The notes under the pieces: generated by a model
The model's input: only the letters and a program-made list of their open reading frames with translations
The model's database searches: none
Told to the model about the DNA's origin: nothing
Part shown: in pieces, positions 17,928-27,013 of the stretch
Position numbering within the stretch: position 1 is the stretch's first letter
Layout: each line of letters opens with the position of its first letter
NCBI RefSeq assembly: GCF_002846575.1
Contig: NZ_PJND01000010.1
Span: forward strand, 186,001-250,000
Reading direction: 5' to 3'
Source: Flavobacterium lindanitolerans
GTDB lineage: Bacteria > Bacteroidota > Bacteroidia > Flavobacteriales > Flavobacteriaceae
Length of the DNA stretch: 64,000 nt
Position numbers and translations under genes: made by a program

Positions 17928-19595
17928 TTGAACCGATTTTTTTTTCTTTTATTCTGTATTTTATTCAGCTTAAATTCTTTGGGCCAGAAACTTCATTTAA
18001 AAATCACATCGGATTCGCAAAGCGATTTGAAAACGATTGACTCCATTGGCTATTCCAAAAAACACAGCAATGCCAAAAGTATCGTAGAGGAAGCCAATAG
18101 CCTTTCGGAAAAACTAAAACGTTTCGGTTTTCTTGAAAACGAAATTCAGGAAAATAAAAAACAGGATGACAGCACTTTTTTATTCAAATTTCGCCTGGGG
18201 CAGAGAACCCGTTTTATACATATTTATTTAGGCAAGGATTCTGAACTACGGAAATTAGGAATCGTAGAAAGCCCCGGAGATACGCTAAAACTCCCTTTGG
18301 GGGAAACGGAAAGTTTTCTGAACACTACACTAAATTCCCTGGAACGAAAAGGCTACTCTTTAGCCAGGCTTCAGCTTATTAATCTAAAAAAACAGAAAAA
18401 CATCCTACTTGCCGACTTGAATCTCCAAACCGAAAAGCAACGACAGGTAAATGATATTGTAATTAACGGCTATGAAAAATTTCCTGAAGGACATAAAAAA
18501 GAAATCAGGCGCCGTTACCGCAACAAAGTTTTTAACCAACAAAATCTCAAAAACATACACGAAGATTTTAACCAATTTCAATTTGTAACCCAAACCAAAT
18601 ATCCTGAAATCCTTTTTATGAACGACACCACCAAGGTGTATGTCTATCTGGAAAAATCAAAACCCAATCGTTTTGACGGATTCATAGGTTTCGGAAATGA
18701 CGATAAAGGCGACTTAAAAATCAATGGCTATCTTGACCTGTTATTGGTCAACTCGCTAAACGTAGGCGAACGATTTAATCTGTACTGGAAAAGCGACGGC
18801 AACGACCAAAAGACTTTTAACGCCAATATCGAACTCCCTTATATTTTCAGAAGCCCCTTGGGAATCAAGGCTCAGCTAAACATTTTTAAACAGGACAGTA
18901 CGTTTCAAAATACGCAGACCGCTATCGATCTCGGATATTACTTTAATTACAACACAAGATTATATGTAGGATATCAATCCACAGAATCAAATGACATCCA
19001 GAACCTCAACAGTTCGACTTTGAAAGATTTTGACAATGCTTTCATCACCTCTAATTTTGAGTATACGCGATTCAAAAACGATGATTTTTTATTTCCGGAC
19101 AAAACATTACTCAATATTAAGGCTGGCGTAGGAAATAGAAATTCCGAAGCTTCAAAGAACAGCCAGTTCTTTACCAATGTAGACCTCAGGCACAATCTTT
19201 ATTTAAACGACAAGAACATTATAGCACTCCGGAGCCAGAACTTCCTGCTGCAGAGCGACAGCTATATCACCAACGAGCTTTTCCGATTTGGCGGGATAAA
19301 TTCCATCCGGGGTTTTAATGAAAACAGTCTTCAGGCCAATCTTTATTCTTCTATACTTACGGAATACAGATATGTTTTGGCACCGACAATCTATATCCAT
19401 TCCATCATTGATTTCGGATATTATCAGGACAAGACTACAGATAACGACGGAAATCTTCTTGGTCTGGGATTCGGATTTGGATTGCTGACCAAAAACGGAC
19501 TTTTTAATATTGTATATGCTAATGGCAGTACTGGCAACCAGCAAATAAAACTTTCTAACTCAATTGTTCACATTAGCTTTAAGGCCAAATTTTAA
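17928..19595 (+). CDS. BamA/TamA-like outer-membrane protein
   Basis: This 555-residue protein has a signal peptide (NRFFFLLFCILFSLNSLGQ), an N-terminal part of about 200 residues that resembles POTRA domains (VNDIVINGYEKFPEGHKKEI), and a C-terminal beta-barrel. In the barrel, FRFGGINSIRGFNENSLQAN corresponds to the (V/I)RG(F/Y) loop of the Omp85 superfamily and the chain ends in Phe (VHISFKAKF). It is shorter than BamA (five POTRA domains), so it is more likely a TamA-like or accessory Omp85 protein. The start is a TTG at 17928; no in-frame ATG lies nearby. It is divergent from rpsL and precedes the susC operon, from which a 108-nt gap divides it. Confidence 0.75.
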   Translation: MNRFFFLLFCILFSLNSLGQKLHLKITSDSQSDLKTIDSIGYSKKHSNAKSIVEEANSLSEKLKRFGFLENEIQENKKQDDSTFLFKFRLGQRTRFIHIYLGKDSELRKLGIVESPGDTLKLPLGETESFLNTTLNSLERKGYSLARLQLINLKKQKNILLADLNLQTEKQRQVNDIVINGYEKFPEGHKKEIRRRYRNKVFNQQNLKNIHEDFNQFQFVTQTKYPEILFMNDTTKVYVYLEKSKPNRFDGFIGFGNDDKGDLKINGYLDLLLVNSLNVGERFNLYWKSDGNDQKTFNANIELPYIFRSPLGIKAQLNIFKQDSTFQNTQTAIDLGYYFNYNTRLYVGYQSTESNDIQNLNSSTLKDFDNAFITSNFEYTRFKNDDFLFPDKTLLNIKAGVGNRNSEASKNSQFFTNVDLRHNLYLNDKNIIALRSQNFLLQSDSYITNELFRFGGINSIRGFNENSLQANLYSSILTEYRYVLAPTIYIHSIIDFGYYQDKTTDNDGNLLGLGFGFGLLTKNGLFNIVYANGSTGNQQIKLSNSIVHISFKAKF

Positions 19596-19644
19596 CATTC
19601 AGCATACATATATTACAATATAATAAAAACAAAATTAAAAAAAC

Positions 19645-19699
19645 TATAGGTTTGTTAAGAAATATTTAAGAAATTTGGATTAACTAATTCAAACCTATA
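19645..19699 (+). promoter_or_regulatory. Inverted repeat in the susC leader
   Basis: TATAGGTTTG (19645-19654) and CAAACCTATA (19690-19699) form a perfect 10-bp inverted repeat ending 4 nt before the susC ATG. The left arm includes TAGGTTTG, which fits the -7 consensus TAnnTTTG, but there is no -33 TTG. It may be an operator or an mRNA hairpin that hides the start codon. Confidence 0.4.
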
Positions 19700-19703
19700 T
19701 CTA

Positions 19704-22700
19704 ATGAAAACAAAGTTAAACGGCTTGTTAACGCTTGTCCTGGCGTTAATAATGCAGATTTCTTTTGCACAGGAAAGGACAATTTCTGGTACAGTAAGTG
19801 ACCAAAGCGGACTGCCCCTTCCCGGGGTAAGCGTAACCATCAAAGGAACAACAATGGGTACTCAAACCGATTTTGATGGTAAATTTCAAATAAAAGCTTC
19901 ACCTCCCGACATTTTAGTTTTCAGTTTCATCGGCATGACCACAAAAGAAGTTATGGCTACAGCTAACGATTTCAACATTGTGATGGAAGACGATGCAACC
20001 CAACTTGAAACTGTCGTGGTAACGGCTCTTGGAATAAAAAGAAACCCAAAAGAACTGAGCTATTCCACTCAAGTCGTAAAGTCTGACGAATTAAATCAGG
20101 CCAAGGCCGTAAATGCAGCCACAGCGTTAGTTGGAAAAGTGTCCGGTTTACAAATTAATACCATAAACAGCGGGGTCAATCCACAGACCAGGGTTGTATT
20201 AAGAGGTGCCAGATCCATTTCAGGAAACAACGAAGCACTGATTGTTATTGATGGTGTACCTTCTGCACTTAGCACTTTGAGTGAATTGAACCCGAACGAC
20301 ATCGAAAGCACCACTATACTAAAAGGTGCTAATGCTGCGGCATTATATGGTTCTGCAGGTTCAAATGGAGCAATCATGATAACTACCAAAAAAGGACGAA
20401 ATGGTAAAATGACTTTGCAATACAACTCGACTATAACTTTTGAACAGGTTCAGTTCATCCCGGACAGGCAGACAAGATTTGGTCAAGGCTGGGCAGGAGA
20501 ACTTGACCCGGTTGAAAACACTAACTGGGGAGCGCCATTAGATGGCTCATTAGTTCAGGTTGGACCGGAATTGCCGGATGGATCTATCAGAGAATTTAGC
20601 TATGTAGCCCGAAAAAACAATATCAAGGACTTTTTTAATGTTGGAACTACAAAACAAAATGGCTTTTCTATCTCACAAGGCGATGAAAATGGTAATTTAT
20701 TCTTCTCTGCTCAAGATGTAAAAACAGAAGGGATTATTCCTGGTGATCTTTACCACAAAAACACCTTCCGTTTAAATACAAGCAAAAATTCCGGAAATTG
20801 GTCGGTTACAGGAAATGTTTCCTATTTTACCGATAAAACAGATATCGCAGGAAGCCTTACCGGATCTGATGATGAAAGCAGCTTTTTTACAGATACAGAA
20901 AGTGGCCGAAGCCTTTACAGCCAACTTTTGCAAACTCCTATCAACATTCCTTTAGAAGTATACTCTCAGGGAGATTTACAGGATTACTTTACAAACTATG
21001 CTTATAACCCTTATTGGATTCTGAAAAATTCACGACGTATTTCTTCTACAGAGCGTTTTCAGGGATCGGTTGATTTAGGTTATAAGATAAACGATTGGTT
21101 CAATGTTTTATACCGCGGTGGGGTAAGTATGTTGAGTTCTGATTTCAAACACACCAATAACGGCCATGTTTTCACAGATGGCAGTGGCAGGGAAGATTTA
21201 AACCAGGGTGTTTCTGACGGTTCCAATTTTGAGAGAAGAATTAACAGCGACCTGATGCTTAACTTTGATTTCAACCTGACTAAAGATATTACAGCCAAAA
21301 TCATTTTGGGGAACAATATCAGGGATATCCGAACAAAAGAAATCGGAATACGCGGTGACAATTTAGTTGTTGAGGGATTATATAATGTTTCTTTAAGAAC
21401 AGGTGAACTTCGCGGTGTTGAATTCAATTCCCGTTTGAGAAGCATCGGTCTATACGGAAGCGCCGAACTGGGCTTCAAGGACTTTTTATTCCTTAATGTT
21501 ACCGGAAGAAATGACTGGTCGTCTGCTTTAATCAAAGAAAACAACTCCTACTTCTACCCTAGTTATGGTATTTCATTCATTCCTACATCAGCTTTCCCTG
21601 AACTAAAAGGAAAGGTTTTGAATTTTGCAAAGTTAACCGCAAGTTATACCAAAGTAGGAAACTCTACTTCCGCTTATGCGAACCAAAACACCTATGTCCG
21701 CTCTGTAGGTTTCCCTTATGGCGATTTGACATCTTTTAATTTGAGCAGTACAGTTGCTTTGGCAGGATTAAAGCCGGAGTTTACCACATCAAAAGAATTT
21801 GGTTTAAATCTTGAATTTTTCAACAAAAGAATCTGGCTGGATGCGAGTTATTATATTTCAAACTCTACTGACCAGATTATTAATGCAGCAGCATCTTCAT
21901 CATCTGGTGCTACAAGGGCTTTGCTAAATGCGGGGGAATTACAGACCAAAGGACTTGAATTAGACCTGGGCTTTGTGCCAATCCAGACCGAAGATTTCAG
22001 CTGGGATTTCAGAGTGAGCTATAGCGCCCCAAAAACTGAAGTAAAAAGCTTACTGCCTGGTGTTAACGAACTTTCTTTAGGTGGTTTCTCTACTGCCGGA
22101 GTTTATGCTGTTGTAGGACAGGAATATCCTATTATTAAAGGAACAGCTTATGAAAGAGACGATCAGGGCAGAGTAATTATCGACCAGGCAACAGGAAACC
22201 CAATCCAATCATCAGCTTTGAAAAATCTGGGAAAAACAACTCCTGATTACATCGTTGGCCTTTCAACCAACTTTAATTATAAAGGATTCAGACTTTCTGC
22301 TGTTTTTGATTACAGAACAGGACACGTATTTTATAATGAAATAGGTCAAATGCTTGATTTCACAGGTTCGTCAGTACAAAGTGCACAGACAGGAAGGTTA
22401 CCATTCGTATTCCCTAACTCTTCTTACCAAACAGCGCCGGGAGTATATACTGCCAATACAAGCATTCCAACTTCCAGCGGAGGACAACCTTTTTGGGATT
22501 CGGTTTACAGCAACATTGCAGAAAACTATGTGATTGATGCAACAGCTTTCAAATGCCGCGAAATAGCACTTAGCTATTCATTCCCTAAAAAAGTATTAGA
22601 CAACTCTCCTTTTGAAGGCATTACCATTGGAGCAAACGCACGCAACGTATTCATGATTTTGCCTAAGGCAAACCGATATACAGATCCTGAATTTGGATTT

Positions 22701-22787
22701 ACTACAGGAAATGCTGTTGGGGTAGGAACCGTAAATGAAGTTCCTCCAACCAGAAGCTACGGTTTCAATGTTACATTAACTTTCTAA
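19704..22787 (+). CDS. SusC/RagA-type TonB-dependent receptor
   Basis: A 1027-residue outer-membrane transporter. Signal peptide to FAQ (about residue 22), then a carboxypeptidase-like domain (TISGTVSDQSGLPLPGVSVT, GTQTDFDGKFQI), a TonB plug (VVVTALGIKRNPKELSYSTQ, ARSISGNNEALIVIDGVPSA, NAAALYGSAGSNGAIMITTK) and a 22-strand-type barrel ending in VTLTF. It imports a large ligand, powered by TonB-ExbBD, with the SusD-like lipoprotein as lid. It begins a three-gene operon (8 nt to the susD gene). No glycosidase or peptidase is linked, so the substrate (glycan or peptide) cannot be told. Confidence 0.93.
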   Translation: MKTKLNGLLTLVLALIMQISFAQERTISGTVSDQSGLPLPGVSVTIKGTTMGTQTDFDGKFQIKASPPDILVFSFIGMTTKEVMATANDFNIVMEDDATQLETVVVTALGIKRNPKELSYSTQVVKSDELNQAKAVNAATALVGKVSGLQINTINSGVNPQTRVVLRGARSISGNNEALIVIDGVPSALSTLSELNPNDIESTTILKGANAAALYGSAGSNGAIMITTKKGRNGKMTLQYNSTITFEQVQFIPDRQTRFGQGWAGELDPVENTNWGAPLDGSLVQVGPELPDGSIREFSYVARKNNIKDFFNVGTTKQNGFSISQGDENGNLFFSAQDVKTEGIIPGDLYHKNTFRLNTSKNSGNWSVTGNVSYFTDKTDIAGSLTGSDDESSFFTDTESGRSLYSQLLQTPINIPLEVYSQGDLQDYFTNYAYNPYWILKNSRRISSTERFQGSVDLGYKINDWFNVLYRGGVSMLSSDFKHTNNGHVFTDGSGREDLNQGVSDGSNFERRINSDLMLNFDFNLTKDITAKIILGNNIRDIRTKEIGIRGDNLVVEGLYNVSLRTGELRGVEFNSRLRSIGLYGSAELGFKDFLFLNVTGRNDWSSALIKENNSYFYPSYGISFIPTSAFPELKGKVLNFAKLTASYTKVGNSTSAYANQNTYVRSVGFPYGDLTSFNLSSTVALAGLKPEFTTSKEFGLNLEFFNKRIWLDASYYISNSTDQIINAAASSSSGATRALLNAGELQTKGLELDLGFVPIQTEDFSWDFRVSYSAPKTEVKSLLPGVNELSLGGFSTAGVYAVVGQEYPIIKGTAYERDDQGRVIIDQATGNPIQSSALKNLGKTTPDYIVGLSTNFNYKGFRLSAVFDYRTGHVFYNEIGQMLDFTGSSVQSAQTGRLPFVFPNSSYQTAPGVYTANTSIPTSSGGQPFWDSVYSNIAENYVIDATAFKCREIALSYSFPKKVLDNSPFEGITIGANARNVFMILPKANRYTDPEFGFTTGNAVGVGTVNEVPPTRSYGFNVTLTF

Positions 22788-22795
22788 TTCAAGAA

Positions 22796-24274
22796 ATGAT
22801 GAAAAATATATTCAAAAAAAGCTCCTTATTAATTGCCTCTTTTTTCTTGCTATTTTCCTGCAGCGATTATTTGGACATCAATGAAGATCCAAACAACCCC
22901 ACTAATGTGAAGCCGGAATTACTTCTGGCAAGCGCTCAAAATTCAGGAGCAAGAAAACTCAATGTAAGAATGAACCATGTGGGTAACTTTATGGTTTACA
23001 ACTGGTCAAATAACATTGAAGAATTTATTGCCTATCAGGATGAGATGCAATATATCGTAAACAGTACATTCTATGATGACACCTGGGATGACCTGTATTT
23101 GACATTGGCTAACTTTCATAAGATTGAAAAGACATCTTTAGAAAACTACGAAAATTATCAGGCAATCGCCAAAATAATGAAAGCTTTCTATTTCCAGTAT
23201 CTAGTAGATTTATATGGAGATATTCCTTATACTGAAGCACTGCAACGTGATTTGGAACTGACGCCTGCCTATGATGACGCAGAAGCTGTTTATGATGATT
23301 TAATTGTGCAATTAGATGCAGCAATCGAACTTATCAAAAACGCACCTTCTTCGGCATTGGATCCTGCCAACAATGATATCATGCTTCACGGAGACATGGA
23401 TGAATGGATAAAATTTGCCAACACCGTAAAGATGAGAATCCTTATCCGTCAATCCGGAATGCCTTCGAAACAGGCCTATATTGCAGATAAGTTCCAGGAC
23501 ATTATTGATGAAGGAAGTGGTTTCATAACTGAAAACGTAACCAACAATCCTGGCTACATTACGAGTACCGGAAAAATGAATCCGTTTTTTGAAACTTATG
23601 GAACAACATTATCTGGAAGTCCAACGAGTGACAATAGAGCAGTAAAAGGTACGCAATATACTATTGACTATCTTAACAGCACAAATGACACCAGACTTGA
23701 AAAAATCTATGCCCCAATTCCTGGCGGAGGTTTTGCCGGAATAAACCAGGGTGCTCCAGACGAGCAAGGAACAGTGGTTGTGCCATACTCAGGATTAGGA
23801 AATGGAGTACTTAAAAACTTTACCCAGGATGCTTATATTTTAACAGCCGCAGAAAGCTATTTCCTTCAGGCTGAAGCAGTAGCAAGAGGCTATATTGCCG
23901 GAAGTGCTCAAAATCTTTATGAATCAGGAATCGAGGCCTCATATGAAACTTTAGGGCTTACAGCTGCTCAGGCAAACACTTATTATTCACAAGCTACCAA
24001 TCTTGTGGGATGGAATGCTTCTGCAGGAAATGAAATTGAAGCCATCATAACACAAAAATGGATTGCCTTAAACAGTATTAACGGTATCGAATCCTGGATT
24101 GAATACACCAGAACCGGATTCCCATCAGGCATTCCTTTATCATTAATTGCAAGCAGACCACAACGTCCAATTAGATTAATGTATCCTAACTCAGAATATG
24201 TGGCCAACTCTGCAAATGTTCCTAACCAGACAACGGATGACGCTTTTACATCACCTATTTTTTGGGATAACTAA
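22796..24274 (+). CDS. SusD/RagB-like surface lipoprotein
   Basis: A 492-residue lipoprotein with signal peptide and lipobox Cys at residue 22 (FFLLFSC), followed by SDYLDINEDPNNPTNVKPEL, the typical N-terminus of the SusD-like group 2 family. It is helical, with TPR-like repeats (YQAIAKIMKAFYFQYLVDLY, GDIPYTEAL) and the C-terminal region EAIITQKWIALNSINGIESW followed by RPIRLMYPNSEY. It caps the SusC transporter at the cell surface and binds ligand. Two adjacent ATGs at 22796 and 22799 are both possible starts. Confidence 0.92.
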   Translation: MMKNIFKKSSLLIASFFLLFSCSDYLDINEDPNNPTNVKPELLLASAQNSGARKLNVRMNHVGNFMVYNWSNNIEEFIAYQDEMQYIVNSTFYDDTWDDLYLTLANFHKIEKTSLENYENYQAIAKIMKAFYFQYLVDLYGDIPYTEALQRDLELTPAYDDAEAVYDDLIVQLDAAIELIKNAPSSALDPANNDIMLHGDMDEWIKFANTVKMRILIRQSGMPSKQAYIADKFQDIIDEGSGFITENVTNNPGYITSTGKMNPFFETYGTTLSGSPTSDNRAVKGTQYTIDYLNSTNDTRLEKIYAPIPGGGFAGINQGAPDEQGTVVVPYSGLGNGVLKNFTQDAYILTAAESYFLQAEAVARGYIAGSAQNLYESGIEASYETLGLTAAQANTYYSQATNLVGWNASAGNEIEAIITQKWIALNSINGIESWIEYTRTGFPSGIPLSLIASRPQRPIRLMYPNSEYVANSANVPNQTTDDAFTSPIFWDN

Positions 24275-24288
24275 TTAAAATGTGAAAC

Positions 24289-25197
24289 ATGAAAAAAAAT
24301 AAATTCAAATTCGCAGCTATTGCGATCATATTGGCCCTGTTCTCATCTTGTCTTGTAGATGATGATGTGACAGATTTTGGTGCCGGGACGAACCTTGTTG
24401 ACTTTCCGTCTGGCTCTATTGACGGAACATTTGATATTGGAATGGACGAAGCAGAATTTCAGGTTCCTGCCCGTTTAGTAGGTGGTAACGGCTCTGCGGC
24501 TCCATCAGACATTGTAGTTACGTATGAAGTAGATCCCACCAAGACAACAGCTGTTGAAGGCACAAACTTTGTCATTTTAAACAACGGGACATTTACATTC
24601 CCGGCAGGAGAAACTCAGACCACATTCCCAATCAAGATACTCTCATCTTCTCTAGACCCTGAATTACCGGTTCCATTGACTATTGCACTGAAACTGACTG
24701 CTGCTACAGGAAGTTTCCCGGTAGGAGTTTCTACAAAAGAATCTACAGGCACTATCATAATCAACCTGAAACCATTGTGCCCAATTACAGATGATCTGTC
24801 AGGAACACATACTTATACTCAGACATCTATGCAATATGGTGACGGAGAAGGAACAGGTACAGGAACGGGAATTGCGGGTACTATTAGCGGTACAGTAACA
24901 TGGACTGAAACCGAACCAGGAAAATACAGTCTTGATGATGCCTCATTCGGATTGTATGGAGCTATTTACGACGACGACCCTGCTGTTGGACCTAATGGCG
25001 CCTTTTTAACATGGGTATGCCGCGAATTTCTTTTTAGCGGTTCGGATCAGTATTCTGATACTTTCACCTATAACATTGTCAGTGTTACAGGACCTGTTAT
25101 GGTCTTTACCTGGAGAAATACATGGGGTGATGGCGGTACCGTTACCTTAACCCGTGAAGGCGGCGTTGATTGGCCGGATATCTTCCAGACCAACTAA
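24289..25197 (+). CDS. SusD-associated surface lipoprotein of unknown ligand
   Basis: A 302-residue lipoprotein, with Cys at residue 21 (ALFSSC). After an acidic stretch (LVDDDVTDFG), residues about 30-165 resemble the DUF1735/BT_3987-like N-terminal domain of SusE/SusF-type companions: PARLVGGNGSAAPSDIVVTY, AVEGTNFVILNNGTFTFPAG. The C-terminal part (170-302) is beta-rich with a Gly/Thr-rich loop and ends in GGTVTLTREGGVDW. It is the third gene of the operon and is followed directly by a terminator. It probably assists ligand binding at the cell surface; the assignment rests on resemblance and context. Confidence 0.7.
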   Translation: MKKNKFKFAAIAIILALFSSCLVDDDVTDFGAGTNLVDFPSGSIDGTFDIGMDEAEFQVPARLVGGNGSAAPSDIVVTYEVDPTKTTAVEGTNFVILNNGTFTFPAGETQTTFPIKILSSSLDPELPVPLTIALKLTAATGSFPVGVSTKESTGTIIINLKPLCPITDDLSGTHTYTQTSMQYGDGEGTGTGTGIAGTISGTVTWTETEPGKYSLDDASFGLYGAIYDDDPAVGPNGAFLTWVCREFLFSGSDQYSDTFTYNIVSVTGPVMVFTWRNTWGDGGTVTLTREGGVDWPDIFQTN

Positions 25198-25220
25198 TTA
25201 ATCAAAACAAGTATAAAACA

Positions 25221-25260
25221 AAGGCCGGCAGAATCGAATTCGCCGGCCTTATTTTATTTC
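25221..25260 (+). terminator. Terminator of the susCD operon
   Basis: AAGGCCGGC (25221-25229) and GCCGGCCTT (25242-25250) form a perfect GC-rich 9-bp stem with a 12-nt loop, followed by a T-rich stretch. It starts 24 nt after the operon's last stop codon. Confidence 0.85.
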
Positions 25261-25275
25261 TTTACAACTTTATCC

Positions 25276-25283
25276 TATCTTTG
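25276..25283 (+). promoter_or_regulatory. -7 element placed almost on the rlmB start
   Basis: TATCTTTG matches TAnnTTTG and ends only 5 nt before the ATG at 25289. With the normal distance to the start site, transcription would begin at or next to the A of the ATG, giving a leaderless mRNA. No TTG is found 19-21 nt upstream, so the -33 element is weak. Confidence 0.45.
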
Positions 25284-25288
25284 CCACC

Positions 25289-26023
25289 ATGGAAAAAGGA
25301 CATCAAATTTTTGGAATCAGAGCTATCATAGAAGCTATTCAGGCAGGAAAAGAAATAGACAAAGTATTTATACAGAAAGACGCTCAGGGTGAACTGATGA
25401 AAGACTTGATGAAAGTCATGAAACGTGCCGGAGTAAATTTTTCTTATGTGCCTGTAGAAAAACTAAACAAGCTAACTCCAAATAACCATCAAGGTGCTGT
25501 TGCCACTATTGCACCGGTTTCTTTCCACAATCTTGAAACGCTTATAGAAACTGTGATGGAAAGCGGAAAGACTCCCCTTTTCCTTATTTTGGACCAGATT
25601 TCCGATGCCCGAAATTTTGGGGCTATTATCCGTACTGCAGAGTGTACCGGAGTCGATGGAATCATCATTCAAAAACAGGGTGCCGCTCCCGTTAACGGAG
25701 ATACCGTAAAAACATCGGCAGGTGCTGTTTTTAATGTTCCAATCTGTAAAGTAGAACACATCAAAGATGCTATTTTCCATCTTCAGGGATCAGGCATAAA
25801 AACTATCGCTGCTACAGAAAAAACGGATCAGAACATTTATGACTTGTCACTAAACGAACCTATAGCCATTGTCATGGGTTCTGAAGACCGCGGGGTGAAT
25901 CCTTCCGTTTTGAAAATTGTAGATGAAAAGGCCAAGTTGCCAATGTTTGGAACTATTGCTTCCCTGAACGTATCGGTTGCCTGCGGCGCTTTCCTTTATG
26001 AAACAGTAAGACAGAGAAGTTAG
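25289..26023 (+). CDS. rlmB: 23S rRNA (guanosine-2'-O-)-methyltransferase, TrmH/SpoU family
   Basis: A 244-residue protein with an N-terminal substrate-binding domain (HQIFGIRAIIEAIQAGKEID, then KVFIQKDAQGEL) and a C-terminal knotted SpoU domain. The three SpoU motifs are visible: LDQISDARNFGAIIRTAECT, IAIVMGSEDRGVNPSVLKIV, and LPMFGTIASLNVSVACGAFLYE. In E. coli RlmB methylates G2251 of 23S rRNA. It could be another TrmH-group enzyme, but the length and N-terminal domain favour RlmB. Its TAG stop overlaps by 3 nt the stop codon of the convergent rhomboid gene. Confidence 0.88.
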   Translation: MEKGHQIFGIRAIIEAIQAGKEIDKVFIQKDAQGELMKDLMKVMKRAGVNFSYVPVEKLNKLTPNNHQGAVATIAPVSFHNLETLIETVMESGKTPLFLILDQISDARNFGAIIRTAECTGVDGIIIQKQGAAPVNGDTVKTSAGAVFNVPICKVEHIKDAIFHLQGSGIKTIAATEKTDQNIYDLSLNEPIAIVMGSEDRGVNPSVLKIVDEKAKLPMFGTIASLNVSVACGAFLYETVRQRS

Positions 26024-26820
26024 GTATTCTCTTCTGCCCCATCTTCATTATTTTCCGGATTACCTTCTGAATTATCACGGACAATTGTATAAAAGACATT
26101 ATAATTGGATCTGAAGAAATCCTCATTGCCTGTTTCATCATCAACATCAGGTTTTGGAAGATTTTGGAAATTGCCGTTTTCATCAAAATGCCTCATAAAC
26201 ATATCTTCTTCCGGATTAAAGTCCGGCCGTTCCCAGTCATATACAATCGGTTTCTGATATTCCGGAGTTTTAATGACCAATGAGAAAACATATCCTGTTA
26301 TGAGTCCAGACAAATGGCCTTCCCAGGAAATTCCCTGTTGAACGTTTGGAAAAATATACCACACCATACCTCCATACAGCAGTATAATTGTTAGGGATAA
26401 GGCAACAAGCCTGTAATATCGGGTTTGTATTCCTTTAAAAAAGATAAAGCTGACCAAAACATAAATCAAACCGCTGGCGCCAATATGATAGGATTCCCGA
26501 CCGATAACCCATGTCAAAAAACCAGAGAGCAATATTCCATATCCAAGCACTGCCAGAGTCTGGTTTCTATAAAAGAAACGCATTGCTGCTATTAAAAGAA
26601 ACAGCGGAATCGAATTATTATAAAGATGCTGGATATCGCCATGAAGAAACGGACTGAATAAAACTCCCCTCAATCCGGAAAAAGTTCGCGGGTAAATTCC
26701 AAATTCTGTAAGATTGAGTTTAAAACGTACTTCTGCCCAAAAAATAATCCACAAAAGAACTACGGAAAATAATGGCCAGGCCAAAACCGAAGGTGAGAAT
26801 CGTAAATTTTTATCATCCAT
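26020..26820 (-). CDS. Rhomboid-family intramembrane serine protease
   Basis: A 266-residue protein counted from the ATG at 26820; a longer reading from a TTG at 26844 seems less likely. It has about six TM segments. Catalytic residues are in place: Ser116 in YHIGASGLIYV and His169 in WEGHLSGLI, with HLYNNSIPLFLL giving the conserved HxxxN of TM2. The C-terminal 60 residues are soluble and acidic and end in NNEDGAEENT. It would cleave membrane proteins within the bilayer; the substrate is unknown. It converges on rlmB with overlapping stop codons. Confidence 0.88.
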   Translation of the reverse strand: MDDKNLRFSPSVLAWPLFSVVLLWIIFWAEVRFKLNLTEFGIYPRTFSGLRGVLFSPFLHGDIQHLYNNSIPLFLLIAAMRFFYRNQTLAVLGYGILLSGFLTWVIGRESYHIGASGLIYVLVSFIFFKGIQTRYYRLVALSLTIILLYGGMVWYIFPNVQQGISWEGHLSGLITGYVFSLVIKTPEYQKPIVYDWERPDFNPEEDMFMRHFDENGNFQNLPKPDVDDETGNEDFFRSNYNVFYTIVRDNSEGNPENNEDGAEENT

Positions 26821-27013
26821 TGCTTTCAGGATTTTTTTTACCAAAAACTGTCAAAAACTTATCCACTTTTATTTTCGTGCTATTTTGTCAGCATTTGAAA
26901 TCAGGCAAACTGTTTTACCTCACATAAGATAAAATATAGGCCTTCAGAAATTTCACAAAAGTTTATGCTGTGTTCCTTAAAAAAAACTTCTTCAAATTCA
27001 GTAATTTTACAAA

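Noticed and set aside
26859..26867. TTATCCACT, one base from a DnaA box
   Set aside because: A single site with no cluster, AT-rich unwinding element or replication gene nearby; not an origin.
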